Shown: positions 41,934 through 54,807, counted from the first letter of the stretch. The stretch is DNA of 64,000 nucleotides from Sphaerolaimus hirsutus (GCA_964036195.1 OZ038455.1:5163855-5227854); one strand, 5' to 3'. Notes: a model not told the origin generated them from the letters alone. Numbers and translations are program-made.

Positions 41934-42289
41934 CATTCATTGACGTTTTTTTCTTGTTTCTATGAACCTCTCTCTATGAACCTGAATGATTAAACCTCTC
42001 TGAACTAGTGCAATATGAATAAATATAAACATTTTACTTTTAAAAGATTTTGCGATATTTTTATAAAATTTCAGGTAATCCGCCTAAACGAAAATCTCAT
42101 TAAAAAACCATGGGAAATTTATAATTCTTTTTCATATTTTAAAATAGGTATATATTTATATGCTATACTTTGATGCAATTTTGCTGCGAAAACATTTTGA
42201 AAATTATTTACGATCAATGCACCAGTTTACACACACCAGTTTACCAACATGAATTGCTCGATCATTTTGGTAAACTGTTGTGACAAAAC

Positions 42290-42521
42290 TAGTGATGTGA
42301 AAAGCGCCAGAACTTTGGCGCCAGGCGCCAAAAGCCATGGCGCTTTTCCGACCCTTAACGCCAAGCGCCAATGGCGCGAGAGCAAAATGGCGCCAAGCGC
42401 CAGGCATTTTATTCCTGGTGCCGGTACAAAATATTTTATTCCTGGTGCCGGTTTCATGGGCATGGCGCCACAGGAAAATAGTGCCAAGCGCCAAATGCGC
42501 CATGGCGCTTTTACATCACAA
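42290..42521. mobile_element. GGCGCC-type MITE (unit Y copy)
   Basis: Twin of 19,157-19,388, same GACAAAAC duplication. Confidence 0.78.
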
Positions 42522-43101
42522 GACAAAACAATACAAAGCACTGTATAGAATAGAGCATGAAAATGCACTCTATAGAGCATGAAAATGCAAAAAGTGCAAA
42601 AAACTGAAAGATTATCTATATTTTATTTGGCATCATGGATAAGGTGGATTTACAGCAAAACCACAAATAGAAGGTGAAATGACAAATTCGGTGTCGACAA
42701 ATGACACATACCCAAAAAGCATAGAGATATTTATCCATCCTCATATTGACATGTTGAAAGCAGAAATCGATATGTATGTCGCAAAATTATCCAAAAAGCT
42801 CCAGTGGTTCTTGAGATATAAATTTAAATTATTTTCGCTATTTGTTGGCAATTTCAATGACAAATGTTGCTGACAAATCGCAAAATTTTTATTTTAGATT
42901 TATATCTCAAGAGCCACTGGAGACTGGAGCTTTTTGAATAATTTTTGGATGTAGATATCGGTTAGTACTTTCAACATGTCAAGTTAGGGATGGATATCTC
43001 TAGGCACTCATGAGTAGGTATTTGGAATTTGTCGACACTGAATTTGTCATTTCACCTTGTATTTGCTGTTATGCGGTAAATCCACCTTTATCCCTGCAAG
43101 C

Positions 43102-44014
43102 ATGTATTTTCACCGCTCTAAGCCAAGATCCGAAACGCAGGACTGCAAGGGATGCATAGAGAAAGTCGCTGTGACCTCAGGAGACAACTTTAAGGGGCAT
43201 CGTCTGCAGAAGTGCCACTCCCAGACCCTGTAAAATGTCCTGTATGGTGTCAAAGTCACATAAAGATGTCTGTGAGATGTGAAACATGTCAAAAGCATTT
43301 TACACTGCTTCCAATGCTTTGCATGACATTTGACACATTGCGTGACACTTGCCAGTTTGCGTGACACTTGCCAGTTTGCGTGACACTTGCCACTTTGCAT
43401 GACACTTGCCACTTTGCGTGACACTTGCCACTTTGCGTGACACTTGGCACTTTGCATGACACTTGGCACTTTGCAGGACAGTTCGCAGGGTGTGGGAGTG
43501 CCCCAGGTGCGTCCGCTTGACCAAGAGGGCAGTCATGCAATCGTGCATGAAGTTTGAATGCGCAGGTAGCAAAAGGAGGTTTGTCCGCACCAAGGCAAAG
43601 GCCTTTGCACAGGTGAATTTTGTAGCCTTGAAGGAGCGGAATGGTGCACAATCAGTTGTTTGGTTGCTGGTAAAAATATCGCACAATGGATTTACCTTTG
43701 AACCATTGCAGGACGCGTGCCATGGTGCTTCTGGAGAGGATGGCGAACCGGAGAAGGACAAATCGAAGGATGGCCAACTGGATAAGGACAAATCAAAGGA
43801 TGGCCAACCAAAGAAGGACAAATCGAAGGATGGCCAACCGGATAAGGACAAATCAAAGGATGGCCAACCAAAGAAGGACAAATCGAAGGATGGCCAAACG
43901 GATAAGGACAAATCAAATGATGGCCAACCAAAGAAGGACAAATCAAAGGATGGCCAACCGGATAAGGACAAATCAAAGGATGGCCAACCAAAGAAGGACA
44001 AATCAAAGGAATAA
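43102..44014 (+). CDS. Cysteine-rich protein gene with KDKSKDGQP tail, unit Y
   Basis: Predicted parts: 43102-43229, 43489-43669 and 43712-44014. The first two match unit X closely (CKGCIEKVAVTSGDNFKGH; CPRCVRLTKRAVMQSC). The last starts DACHGASGEDGEPEKDK and then repeats KDKSKDGQP(D/K) to the end KSKE. The stop TAA overlaps AATAAA. The MITE gap here is 259 bp, not a multiple of three, yet GT 43,230 and AG 43,487 restore the same frame as in X. The 42-bp gap at 43,670-43,711 is GT...AG. The very hydrophilic Lys/Asp/Ser tail replaces the NPQ tail of X. Confidence 0.4.
43217..43499. mobile_element. MITE inside the coding exon (unit Y), with expanded internal repeat
   Basis: Same insertion point and GCC duplication as 20,085-20,290 in X, so it predates the duplication. 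Internal TTTGCGTGACACTTGCCA units of about 19 bp are present in higher number (about eight versus four in X). Confidence 0.65.
43737..44009 (+). repeat. 30-bp minisatellite coding DKDKSKDGQP
   Basis: About nine units of GATGGCCAACC(G/A)(G/A)A(T/G)AAGGACAAATC(A/G)AAG, alternating QPD and QPK types, i.e. a 60-bp higher-order pattern. It occupies the position held by the 9-bp CCCACAGAA array in unit X. Confidence 0.85.
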
Positions 44015-44377
44015 AAGACATGGTGAATTGATGTTTGATCCACATTCCATGCCAATGACTGTCGTTTTAGATTTTTGTTTCCGCTGAGCGTTGCTCACAA
44101 TATTTATGCGATTCTGATGCTAATATACACATTTCTGCACACTCCTCAAAGATTATGCTGTTTTCTGCACAATCCAAATATTTACAGTATATAAATAAAC
44201 ACTTAATGCATTCCCCATCTCACCACTTACCACATCCTCTATGGAAAAATAGAATGGCAGGCTCCAATAGAACGGTTGAGGTTAAATTGAGGCGTCCAAT
44301 TCTAAGGCCCCTTTCACACTGCACTTGTGTGATGACAATAGATCTTACTCGTCACAGACCATTTTGTGATGACAGAT

Positions 44378-44563
44378 CATAGGCGGCGCAAGGTCCCAAT
44401 TTCTGCTTGTGACATTCACAATCACATTAGCCAAAATTTGACATTACGGCACTTTTTACTGGGTAAACATAGATGATCATGCTTTTTGTTGGTATTTCTG
44501 CTTGTGACACCACAAATTCCGCTTGTGACATTCACAAGTGCACAAGAACTTACGCCGCCTATG
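44378..44563. mobile_element. hAT-like MITE with CATAGGCGGCG ends, duplication TGACAGAT
   Basis: Starts CATAGGCGGCGCAAGG and ends TTACGCCGCCTATG; TGACAGAT duplicated (44,370-44,377; 44,564-44,571). Unit X near 21,273 lacks it. Contains TTCTGCTTGTGACA words three times. Confidence 0.8.
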
Positions 44564-45057
44564 TGACAGATTTATATTTTAGCAGATTTTCATGAGTGTG
44601 ACGACTGGTCGGCCTCGTTATTGGCGACAAGTAGCGACCCTTTTTTCACCATGCTCATTGTGATGGCTAAGTCAAAGATTTTACTTGTTGTCACACTTGC
44701 GCAATGTGACGACCAATTTGTTTTTAAAGTGTCGGCGCACCTGTCGGGCTCCTAAGTGGCAAAATTTTTTTAAAAACATGTATAACTCTTGAGCAACACA
44801 CACGATTCATCTGAAATTTAACATGCATATACACCTAGGTGGTATGTATACTTTACCACATTCACTCATGAATATGGAACTTTTCACTCAACTTATGGAA
44901 CTTTTTCAAGTGTTGTCGGAGTCGTCACAAAAATGCAGTGTGAACGTTGTCTAAAAGTCGACAAGTCTAAAACATGAAAATTTCAAGTTAGGCCCGGAAA
45001 CGTCATCTGGGGCTACTTCCGCACATTTTTGATCATTTTCCATAAAAATTTTTGACC

Positions 45058-45560
45058 TCACATACCTATATACAATAGTGTAAAATTTGACATTTTTCGG
45101 GAAAAATGCCAAAAATTTGGGCAAGAAGTCGACAAGTACATCGTCCGCATCCTTTTTTTATGGGGAAAAACGCAAGAAATGTGACAAGTCCACTGTGAAA
45201 ACCGATTTATAAAAGTTGACAAGTCCATAATTTCCCATAAGGCAGCCTCGTCATCGCCGGGAACATAAATGTTCTCGCGTGCAAGAAGACGACAAGTCCA
45301 TTTCCCTCCCCGAAACAGTTTTGCTCTGACCGAATGGAATTCTATGGACACCCCATTTTTCACATATACGTTGAGATTAGGGGCTGAAAATTTGACACTT
45401 TATAGTCAATATATGTAACTCAATGGAAAACATGAGAGAGCCAAATTGGACACGCACCACGGGCCTGGAATTGGGTCTGAAACTCAAAATGCGATTTACC
45501 CAAAATCGCATTTTGTGGACTTGTCGACTTTTAGAATTAGACGCCTCAATTATTTTACAT
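45058..45560. other. Empty site of TE1 and of the 32,450 element
   Basis: Matches X flanks 23,840-23,944 joined to 32,052-32,449 and then 33,479 onward. GTCGACAAGTACATCG here corresponds to the site where TE1 landed, and AATTAGACGCCTCAAT to the site of the 32,450 element. No gene recognised. Confidence 0.8.
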
Positions 45561-45825
45561 ATTTAACTATCTGTCTGGGATTTGATTACCTATCTGGGAT
45601 TGTACACTGGCCGATGTTTTTATGTGATGTGTATCATTCAAAAAATAACCCGTGATTTATATTTTGGAAAATAACAATGAATATAAATAACCCATGATTT
45701 ACATATATTTATATTTTTTTCAAATTCTGAGATTTATTTATATATATTTTTTTTAATTAGAAAAAAAAATCACTGAGAAAATCACTCATACTAGATACAT
45801 TGGCCCTACACACACTAGTTTTCAC

Positions 45826-47720
45826 CAGAGTTGTTAAAAGGTACGTACGTTTACTCGAAAAATACGCGTACACAAGTACGCGGTAAATACGTTTACATAT
45901 ACTTTAAAAAAAGTAACGTACTCACATGTACGCGTACATTTTTGAGGCATACGCGTAAAGAAAATGTATTTCTGTGAATTCAATTTGGCACATATTTATA
46001 AGGTGACTACGCTGCAATTTACTATATTTCCTCGAAATACCCCTGGGTAGTGATGGAAAAAGCGCCAGGCGTTTAGCGCCAAGCGCCAAAAGCGCCATGG
46101 CGCTTTTCCTACCCACAGCGCCAAGCGCCAATGGCGCCAGAGCAAAATAGCGCCAAGCGCCAAAAGCGCCATGGCGCTTTTCTGGATGTCAGCGCCAAGC
46201 GCCAATGGCGCCACAGGGTAATGGCGCCAAGCGCCAATAGCGCCAGCGCCAAAACTTTTTTCAATTCGTTTGTAGAATAATGACTACATAACTGCGACGT
46301 ACTGCTGATGTTGATGTAGTCGATTTAACTTTGGCCATTAAAGTTCAATCCACCAAGTAAAAAGGGTAACTATTCAGGAAGGGGATTCAGTGATTAGAAA
46401 ACAAAAATCCCTTTTTGTGAAATCAATCATCTCTTGTGTCTTAATCATCAACGTTTATAAGTTGAGGCTTAAAATGAATAAAGGTGGATACAATGGATAC
46501 ATTTTTGAGAAAACAGAAGGCACTTGGTCCACGTCCAAATATGATGACCTTTGAAAAAAAGCACAATTAAACACCTCTACTTGTATTCTATGTAGATAAA
46601 ATTGTCTCCTAATATAAATCAATACTTAATAAATATTTATGTCCCATAACACCCTTACATAAATTACCTAATATTCATTCATTTGACCTAAAGTTGATCA
46701 ACTGGAGTTTCGATTTCACAGCATCATGGCAATTGTTATGATCAAGGTTGGCGCTTTTTTGGCGCCATCTAAAATGCTGGCGCCAAGCGCCAATAGCGCC
46801 ACCAGAAAATGGCGCCAAGCGCCAAAAGCGCCATGGCGCTTTTTGAGAGCCCGGCGCCAAGCGCCAATGGCGCCACGCTAAAATAGCGCCAAGCGCCAAA
46901 AGCGAAATGTCATGACAATTTACACTTTACTTCACATTTGTCATGACAATTGACACTTTGCATGACATTTTACATGACATTTGACACTTTACAATGCTTG
47001 GTACTGCCCCCAGATCCATGAATAAACAGGTAGAAACTCAAGCAATGAGATAAAATTTTAAAAAAAAGATGAATTTTGATACAATTTTACAAAAATACGA
47101 ATTTTTATACAATTTTACAAAAATTTTACAAAAATTCGAATTTTTATACAATTTTTATTTTTATTCTGAAATTTTCCATTTTATTTTATTTTATTTTATT
47201 CTTGAATATTTCATTTTATTTTTATTTTATTTTTATTTTTTTCTGAGATTTTGCCAACCCTGCATGCGACAACAAGCTCCATGTATAAGAGTTTTTTTAT
47301 TGACTTACATAAATTTATATATGTAGTTAAATATAGATGGTATATACTCTGGTTTAACGTGACTTGGTCATTGTTAAAACATGTGTTCTGCATTTCACAG
47401 AACACAAACTGAAGGTTTTAATATTTACGTTCCATTTACGTTCAATTTGGGGGGAGGGGCTTTCGACAGGGGGTCAATTATTTAATTCGTACGGCCATTT
47501 TGAGGGTTGTATTTCAAAAACGTACCCAGTTCTACATATTCTATGAAGAAAAGTGCTCGCTTTTGCATTTTAATGGGAAAAAAATTTTGTACTCACATTT
47601 ACGCGTGCATACAAGTAAAAAATAAGTATTTTACGTTTTCAATACTTTGTGGTGAGTAAAAAATAAATACTTTACGTTTACATATACTTTTAAAAAAGTT
47701 CAGTAATTCTAACAACTCTG
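45826..47720. mobile_element. hAT-like MITE (CAGAGTTGTTAAAA), duplication GTTTTCAC, with nested insertions
   Basis: Ends CAGAGTTGTTAAAAGG and TAACAACTCTG; GTTTTCAC at 45,818-45,825 and 47,721-47,728. It lies within a foldback (about 45,803-47,952, CCCTACACACACTAGTTTTC arms) absent from X near 34,168. Inside are GGCGCC blocks (46,048-46,257; 46,750-46,905), a GTGTCA/TTTACA block to about 47,010 and a TTTTATTTTATT tract. No coding region recognised. Confidence 0.75.
46048..46257. repeat. GGCGCC-type element, right end lost
   Basis: Starts TAGTGATGGAAAAAGCGCCA like 35,253 but breaks off in GCGCCAGCGCCA without the mirrored end. Confidence 0.55.
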
Positions 47721-48984
47721 GTTTTCACCGTGACACGTGTGAAAACTGAAATGGCGACATGGCGACATTCAGCGTACTCTTAACGTATGCTATATGTGTT
47801 CCAGTTTTCAAATTTTCATACTTTAACTTTCATTAATTTAAATTCAAATTTAATTTAAATTAAATCATTCAACCGTGTTCATTAATTCGCATTTCAATAA
47901 ATTTCAGTTTTCACACAAAGTCACGGCGAAAACTAGTGTGTGTAGGCACAATGTGGTGTAATGATTGGACTTTATAACTAAAACATATAATATGTGCAAG
48001 AGATTTCGCAAGTGATTTTCTCCAAAAAAATCTCTCTGTTCATGTAGAGCATTTTTCAGTTAAAATAGTATTTGAAGCAGGTAATTATTGTGCCTACACT
48101 TTCACTGTGACTTTTTGAAAACTGAAGTCAAGTGGCCAAAAATAGTGGCATGTCACCATCCAGTTTACCACTATTGACTGCTGTATATTATCAGTTTTCA
48201 CAAATGGCAAGAATTTTGGTGGGGTGGTGTTGGCAAGTCACTAGTTTGCCCTTGTGTTTCACAATAGTGAACACTCAAAAGATGACAAACAGTGACAGTG
48301 ACACCACCATCACTTAATCTTCATTTTGTGTGTGACAAAGATGTAAACTGTTTTTGTAACTTTATATTTATGACATCCTATGAATTTTATTGTCATGTTT
48401 TAGTGTAAATATAAAGCATCTCTCTATCTGAGTACATACTTTTCTGAAATAAAACATGACTTCAGAAGAAATAAAACATGAAAAATATCAATTTGATGTA
48501 ATCAGAAATGATCTACAGTGATTGAAAACTCAATTTACCATTTTTGAAAACTGGCAACATTTGTAGACATGCACCAGTGTGCCTGCGCACACTAGTTTTC
48601 ACACGAAATTTTGAAAACCCACAAGTCAGCTTAGAACTCATTTGAGTTTTCTACAATGAGGTGGCCATCAACTACAGTTGATGGAGGTTAAAAATGACTC
48701 ATTGTGGAAAACTCAAACACTTTCAAAGCTCATTTATGAGTTTTCGAAAATTCATGTGAAAACTAGTGTGCGCAAGGCTAATGGGCACCACATACTAGTT
48801 GACACAGCAAAAAATTATCATTATTATCATCATTATTATGTGTCAACTTAAAAATGTGTCACACATGCATGTGCAGTTGACACATGGATATAATTATTTT
48901 ACGTAATTTCCATTAAAAAAAAACGTGTCAATAGGTTTTGGCAAGTCACTTACATCAAACCTTCCATAATTTTAGTGTACTGGG

Positions 48985-49385
48985 AAAGTGTAACAATATG
49001 CTCGCATCACACTCACAATTCTTCTAATGCATACTAATTCTCACAAAAATTGCTCAGCACACCTGGCGCTGCTGCAAGTGCTGAGTGCCTATTTAGCCAA
49101 ACATCCATTGCCACAACCAGGCACTATAGGTCGAGTGCAATATGTTTGCAGCGCAAAATGTTTTTTGAAGTTGTCATTGAGGTAGTACGTTGAATTTTTC
49201 TGTTGTGATATTTACTTGATGTTTTCACTTGTTAAATGTTGTGGAATGATAATAAATGGACCGTGGGATATTAGAATATGTTATTCTGCTTGCAAATGGT
49301 AAACAAAGCCCAGAATATTGCTTGAAATAGAAATAAAGTGTAAGTGATTTTTTGAGATTTTTTTGAGCTAGAGTTATTTTTTGGC
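48985..49385. other. Spacer after unit Y
   Basis: Unique-looking AT-rich sequence; no gene or repeat ends recognised. Confidence 0.4.
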
Positions 49386-50193
49386 TATTTACACAGGCTT
49401 TGGCCAGGGACCGATCCCCAGCAAAAAATTTAAATTGTCAAAAGTCAGTAATTGGTGTGTATGGGTTGATTGCATGTAAATTAGGTTAGTTAACATCAAA
49501 TTTGCATGCACAAAATTTCTGCAACACGGTTACGCACACCCATGCATATTTTTGTGGGGTGTGTGTAAATTTATTTCGATCTGGCTCAAATTTGGCATGC
49601 GTGTACTCCTTCGCTTAGTGAGTTCGCATGCCAAATTTCAGGTCAGGGCGATTAGTCAATCCTATTTTATTTACACTTTAATTTTCATCAATCACTTGAG
49701 AATTTTGGTCCCCGACCGGGGACGTTTGTCCCTGGCAGGGGACAAATTTTTAGTCCCCTGCTGGGGATGAACATCCCGGGTTGGGGACCAAAATTATTTG
49801 TTTACCGAAAAAAAAATTTTCTCACCGGGGACGTTTGACCCCGGTCGGGGCCATTTCTACATTGCCGGGGACCGGGCCCCCGCAGGATTTTGATCACTAT
49901 ACAAAAATACAATGATCGATGAAAATTAAAGTATAAAAAAGGGTTCACCAATCGCCCTGAGCTGAAATTTTGCATGTGAACTGACTAAGAAAAGGAGTAC
50001 ACGCATGCCAAAATTCAGACAAATCCAAAAAAAATTATACACTCCCCCAAAGAAAAAGCATTAGCGCATGTAACCCTCTCGCAAAAATTTTGTGATAATT
50101 CACCTGATTAACATGCAAACAACCCATACACGCCAATTATATACTTTTGAAAAATTTTATTTTTTGCCGGGGACCGGTCGACCTGTGTAAATA
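49386..50193. mobile_element. Large foldback MITE with GGGGACC core
   Basis: Outer arms TATTTACACAGG and CCTGTGTAAATA; further inside GGGACCGATCCCCAGC pairs with GCCGGGGACCGGTC, and the arms (GCATGCCAAATTTCAGG-type) fold over most of the length. The centre repeats GGGGAC words. No clear target duplication. Confidence 0.6.
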
Positions 50194-50595
50194 CCATTAT
50201 TTTTTCAGTAATTTAATTATATTTTCTGGAGACCTAGAGGGATTTATATATATTTATATTTTTTCTAAATGTGGAGTGATATATTTATATATATTTTCCA
50301 AAAAATTGGTGATTTTTTTTGAATGCTAGATGTGATGCTGGGGTCAACTGCATATACATGTGATAAGAATGGAGGTATACATACTCCATTGAAAGCATGC
50401 TATACATTATTTTCTGAAGGAAACATAATCATATTCATGATGTCATCATTAAAAAAATTAAAAAAAGGAAGGAATATTGTTTGCATGCATTTACACGACT
50501 CCGCCTTCCTCTTTTTTGAATATTTTGTTGTGAAAATGCATAATTATCCAGCTCGCGCGTTATGGACTAAGACATAAGTAATTTTGGAGTGTGCT

Positions 50596-50740
50596 ACATT
50601 GCACATACAAGCACATATCACAGTATGTCTCCCTGCACATGCCGCAGTGCTCATATCACAGTTTGTCTCCCTGCACATGCCCGAGGGCACAGATCACATG
50701 TCGCTGTGCTCATTGCACATACACGCGGGGCGGTGTTGTC
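50596..50740. repeat. Short tandem repeat with CTCCCTGCACATGCC
   Basis: Two to three imperfect units of roughly 47 bp containing TATCACAGT(A/T)TGTCTCCCTGC. Non-coding by appearance. Confidence 0.55.
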
Positions 50741-50901
50741 GAAATGCGTGTGCGCGCGTGAAGCAGGGGTCTCCTAGGTTAACCTCAGCTCCTCTTTGCA
50801 GCCATTAACAAATATCAAAAATTGAAATCAATAGATAACCTGTGAAATAAATTGTAGAGACATGTTAGACTGATTAGTAATAGTCAAATTATCTATAATG
50901 T

Positions 50902-51052
50902 TGTGGAATGTGTGATTAAATATATCCTTTCTTTGCGCGTTGTTTTAGGGGATTTGTCTTCCATTGTTGTGGTATTTAATGTTTGCCATATGACATAATC
51001 AAGAGTGCCGAGCATCAATAAACTTCAATCAACAAACACGCCTCGTTCGCCA
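50902..51052 (+). repeat. TE2 5' LTR
   Basis: 151 bp, TGTGGAATGTG...GTTCGCCA, containing AATAAA (51,018). Followed after two bases by TGGTGGACGTGCTG, the primer-binding site shared with TE1. Confidence 0.85.
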
Positions 51053-51140
51053 TCTGGTGGACGTGCTGGGGAAGTTGCCAAAATACCTACTTAGGCTCGG
51101 CTGATTACCCAATTTTCTTTTCTAAAACAACAGCTTTTAT

Positions 51141-54100
51141 GTGGGCAGGTGCATGGAATTTTCCTGCTGCTTCAGTTTACTCTTTTGCAGTGTGGTAGCG
51201 ATGTCTGTGTCGACAGCGGAATGGACGGCAGAGGCAAGCCGCAGGCACACCAGACATCATCCTGTGAATGCTATGCCACTCGCTGGACATCATCCTGAAG
51301 ATTTGCGTAGGGCTCAGGATGACCTCCTGCGGGCTGGGCAGCAGCGCCGCCACGTTCATTCGGTGTTTAGTGAACGTGTAATTCACAATTTGTGTGCAAG
51401 CAGTGTTTTGACAACTTTGACTGCGAACAGTAACGGTACAAAAATTGACGGTCTTGGTGTAGTGTCTGACAAACAGATGTATGATTTTGTGAAATGTCGG
51501 TCACCAGAACCAATGCATATTGCAGTATCCAGAAATCTTGGAATGTACCTATATCCACCATTGCCTTTCTGTTTTCTGACTAAATCGGACATCACTAATT
51601 ACTTGCATGAGACAGCCTTTGAAAATCGAGCGGGAAACGATGAATTAAGTTCGATGAGTTCAAATTCTGGCGTTACGGCAGCAAACATGAACACCTGACA
51701 TAGTCCCATTAATTTGGCAGATATTCACGAAGATTCCACTGAGTCGCTCGTGCGGGCATTCGATTCCCTTCAAACGAGGTTTGCCAACTTACAACGTCAG
51801 CGAACGCCGCCCTCACACCCTGGTGCATTTGAAGGAGGAGGGGTAACTGGTGAGAACGTAATTGACAAAACAGTAAAAGCCGCCATGGAGACTAACTCAT
51901 TGACAAAAACCGCGTCACCCATTATGAGTACAGCTTTAGAAAAATCGGCGAAAAAGATTCCACAATCACCTGTCACTGCTAAAGTTGTCTAAGCTAAAGT
52001 TGTCGAAGCTAAAGTTGTCGAATGTGACCCAATGCTAGCTGATCCAGAAAATAAGGATCCGTGGCAATTCCGTGATTTCGCTAATCTGCAAAAAACTCTG
52101 ATACCCACTAGCAATGCCAGTTCAGCACAATACTGGATGTTGGCAAAGCCATGCATTTTAGACAAAATCCCCACATATTCTGGGAAAACTGACACACTGA
52201 CATTTGGGGAATGGAAGCGATCAGTTCAAATCGCAAGCTTGTCTGTCACTGATGTTGCAATGTTGCAGCAATTCTGGTTGGAAACCTTCACAACAAAACT
52301 TAAGGGTGATGTGTACTGTGTTTTGACCACTTTATGTGAACCTGCTGATTTAATAGTCCATGAAAAAGTATTCGAAGAGTTGAACACCATTTTTAGGGAT
52401 ATACAGAAATACTATAGCGTGGCTGAGTGGGATGGTGTGGCCATGTACAGAAATGAAACATTCATTGACTTCTATCTGCGGTTATTGTCTAGAGTACCTG
52501 CTGAAATTTGCGAATCCATGAACTATGACAAACAGTTGATTAACAATTTAGTGTCGGTAAAATTATGGACTAAATTTGACGACAGCCATTACAACAAACA
52601 CATTGTGGCAAATTTCAAAATGTCATGTGCGCTAAAAAATGTCACTGATTAAAACAGTACAAACCATGGAAGAATATTTCCCTGGCGTGAAAAAACAAGC
52701 CCCCCAGTATGCAGGAAATTGGACTCCGAGATCCGATACAAATGCACAAAATGCCCAAAATGCTAATTCACGGCCGCCACGCTTCTCTATGCAGAAATTG
52801 ATCGCAACCAATGCAGCCGATCCATGGTGCCCAAGATTAAATCACGCTGGGCATTGTGTGAGCGAGTGCAGGATTACACAAAGGGAAAATATGCTGCCTA
52901 CTTAATCCAATAACCACAACACCAAAATCAGAAGGTTTTGGGCAGGTGCGCCGGTATGGACCGCGGCATACATCTAATGCCGCGTTACCGCGCATGCAGT
53001 CACCACAAGCTTTTGCTAAGCCAGCCTATTTCGAAGATCATGAAATGCCTAAAAATTCGCATGACAATGACAATGGCATTTCTCCAGATAATGAGCGTTT
53101 GGACATGTATTGCACGGAATTTGAAAACAGATTAGCAGCCACTTTCCAAAACGAATCGGGTGTGTCTCAAGACTGGGACCACAAATATTGGCATGTATTC
53201 AATAAATTTTTGCCATCGCAGAACCGCAACAGGGGGAGAACGATGCCCGTGTGTTGCAGTTCTTCAACGAAATTTTCCCCACAGGCACCGCTGACTTACA
53301 CAGAGATAGTGACACAGAAAAATGCGATGAAAACGAATTCTTTGATGAGTGAAACTTGTGGTCTAAATGTGATCACCCCCTGCTATACTGAAAATGAAGC
53401 TTTGAATGACTTTGGCGTGGATGAAACATTGTCTGTAAAAGCTCAAACATGTGTCGGGGACAGACAGCAACTCGCTATACAAGTTGAAAAATGCAACGGT
53501 CCGCAAATATATGCTACTGTCGACATCGAAAACATACCAACTCGAGTGATACTTGACACGGGTTGTACCCGAACTATTATACCTATTTTGTTGCTAAATG
53601 AATTTGCCGCTAAAATTGACTTGGACCTTGAACGCCATATGCGGGCTACAAATATTGAGGTGTTCATGTTAAATGGGAAAACACCAAGTGGGACAATGCA
53701 TGAAGTGCCACTCTACATTGAACACGTTTCACCCATTGATCATGTACTCCGCAAAGTTGCTGTCTGTCTAGTAAATATGGACGCAACTGCTATGGAGGAA
53801 ATTGTAATTGGAACAGATATTATGTCCTTCTTAAAACTGTCATGGCTAGTACCCATTGCGCTGGAAAAGTGTACAAAAATTGTACCCATGGAAAACAAAG
53901 CCGCCCAAAGCCAGTTTGACGATTTACAAGCCGAATTCACAAGATTCCATTCCTACATAGATGCAGTGCGGCTTACAAAACATCTTTATGTTCCGGCAAA
54001 AAGTACTTCGCAGGCTACATTTGCACACCCGAAAAAACCAAAAACAATGCTTCAACAACTCTGGAACACAGCATCCATTCTGTTCACGTGCAGCGATATA

Positions 54101-54807
54101 CCCGACTGTACCCCTGATGATTTTCAGATGTACAATACCACAATGCCCGCCAATTCTCAGATGCCCGTTCAATTAACATTTTTCAATTTATCCAACGACC
54201 CAGTCGACTTGCCGGCAGGCACCAAAATTGCCTTAAGCTGCGTTCAGACTGCAAAATGTGCCGACAAATAAAAAAGTGAAAAAGTTCCATAAATCCGGAA
54301 TAAAGTTCCATATCTGCGAGAAAAAACAGTGAAGTATACTCACTTGTTCAGTGTACACACATGCCAAATTTCAGATAAATCGGGCTTTTCGTTTTCCATA
54401 GTTATAAGCATTTTATAAATTTGATCAAAAAAAGCGAAGTAGCGAACCGACAATGCAAAATTTTTCAAATGCTTATAACTATGAAACGAAAAGACCGATT
54501 TATCTGAAATTTGGCATGTGAGTGCACCTAACTAGTGAGTATACTTCACTGTTTTTTCTCGCAGATATGGAACTTGATTCCGGATTTATGGAACTTTTTC
54601 ACTTTTTTATTTGTTGGCACATTTTGCAGTCTGAACGCAGCTTTAGCAACACTCATCCCCGCAACTAAGATTTTCAGCCAAGGAAAAAATTGGAGTGGAA
54701 TTTTCAATAAGCCAGAATACATGCAATTATTCGGTGGTTTCATTGCAGACAACGATCAAATGCGGGAAGAGATTGAACCAATGACACAGGCAGCTATTTT
54801 GTGGTAA
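51141..54807 (+). pseudogene. TE2 gag-protease, broken
   Basis: Aligns with TE1 throughout: RRHTRHHPVN start, capsid-like YWMLAKPCILDKIPTYSGK, knuckle WCPRLNHAGHCVSEC, protease VILDTGCTRTIIP (about 53,550). Breaks: in-frame TGA at 51,696, TAA at 51,990 within a three-fold AKVVE repeat, frameshifts near 52,640 and 52,905, and a 407-bp MITE at 54,236. An ATG at 51,201 (MSVSTAEW) matches the likely gag start of TE1. Confidence 0.82.
54236..54642. mobile_element. Harbinger-like foldback MITE inside TE2, TTA duplication
   Basis: The two arms (about 180 bp each) are near-perfect inverted copies starting AGCTGCGTTCAGACTGC and ending in its complement; TTA at 54,233-54,235 and 54,643-54,645. Removing element plus one TTA makes the TE2 frame continuous with TE1-like residues, which fixes the borders. 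3-bp TTA duplication is typical of PIF/Harbinger. Confidence 0.82.

Larger units (their letters stand above)
35206..48984. repeat. Tandem segmental duplication, unit Y
   Basis: Starts at the junction TGTACTGG|GTGGTTTGGGG where the end of X meets the start of Y; ends at 48,984 where Y continues into unique GAAAGTGTAACAA. X start has GGG before GGTTTGGGG-like sequence, so short GGG homology lies at the breakpoint. Unit-specific insertions include 35,253, 39,554, 40,856, 44,378 and 45,826. Confidence 0.82.

Noticed and set aside
43300-44055. 251-residue minus-strand frame with DLSFFGWPS repeats
   Set aside because: Antisense of the KDKSKDGQP minisatellite; no initiation context or homology, and the plus strand explains the array.
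50584-50808. Cysteine/histidine-rich small protein (HIQAHITVCLPAHA)
   Set aside because: Reading of a short tandem repeat in non-coding spacer, with no supporting exon signals.
51141-51698. Independent host gene with signal-like start MGRCMEFSCCFSLLFC
   Set aside because: It aligns with the TE1 gag N terminus from MSVSTAEW onward and lies between TE2 LTRs.
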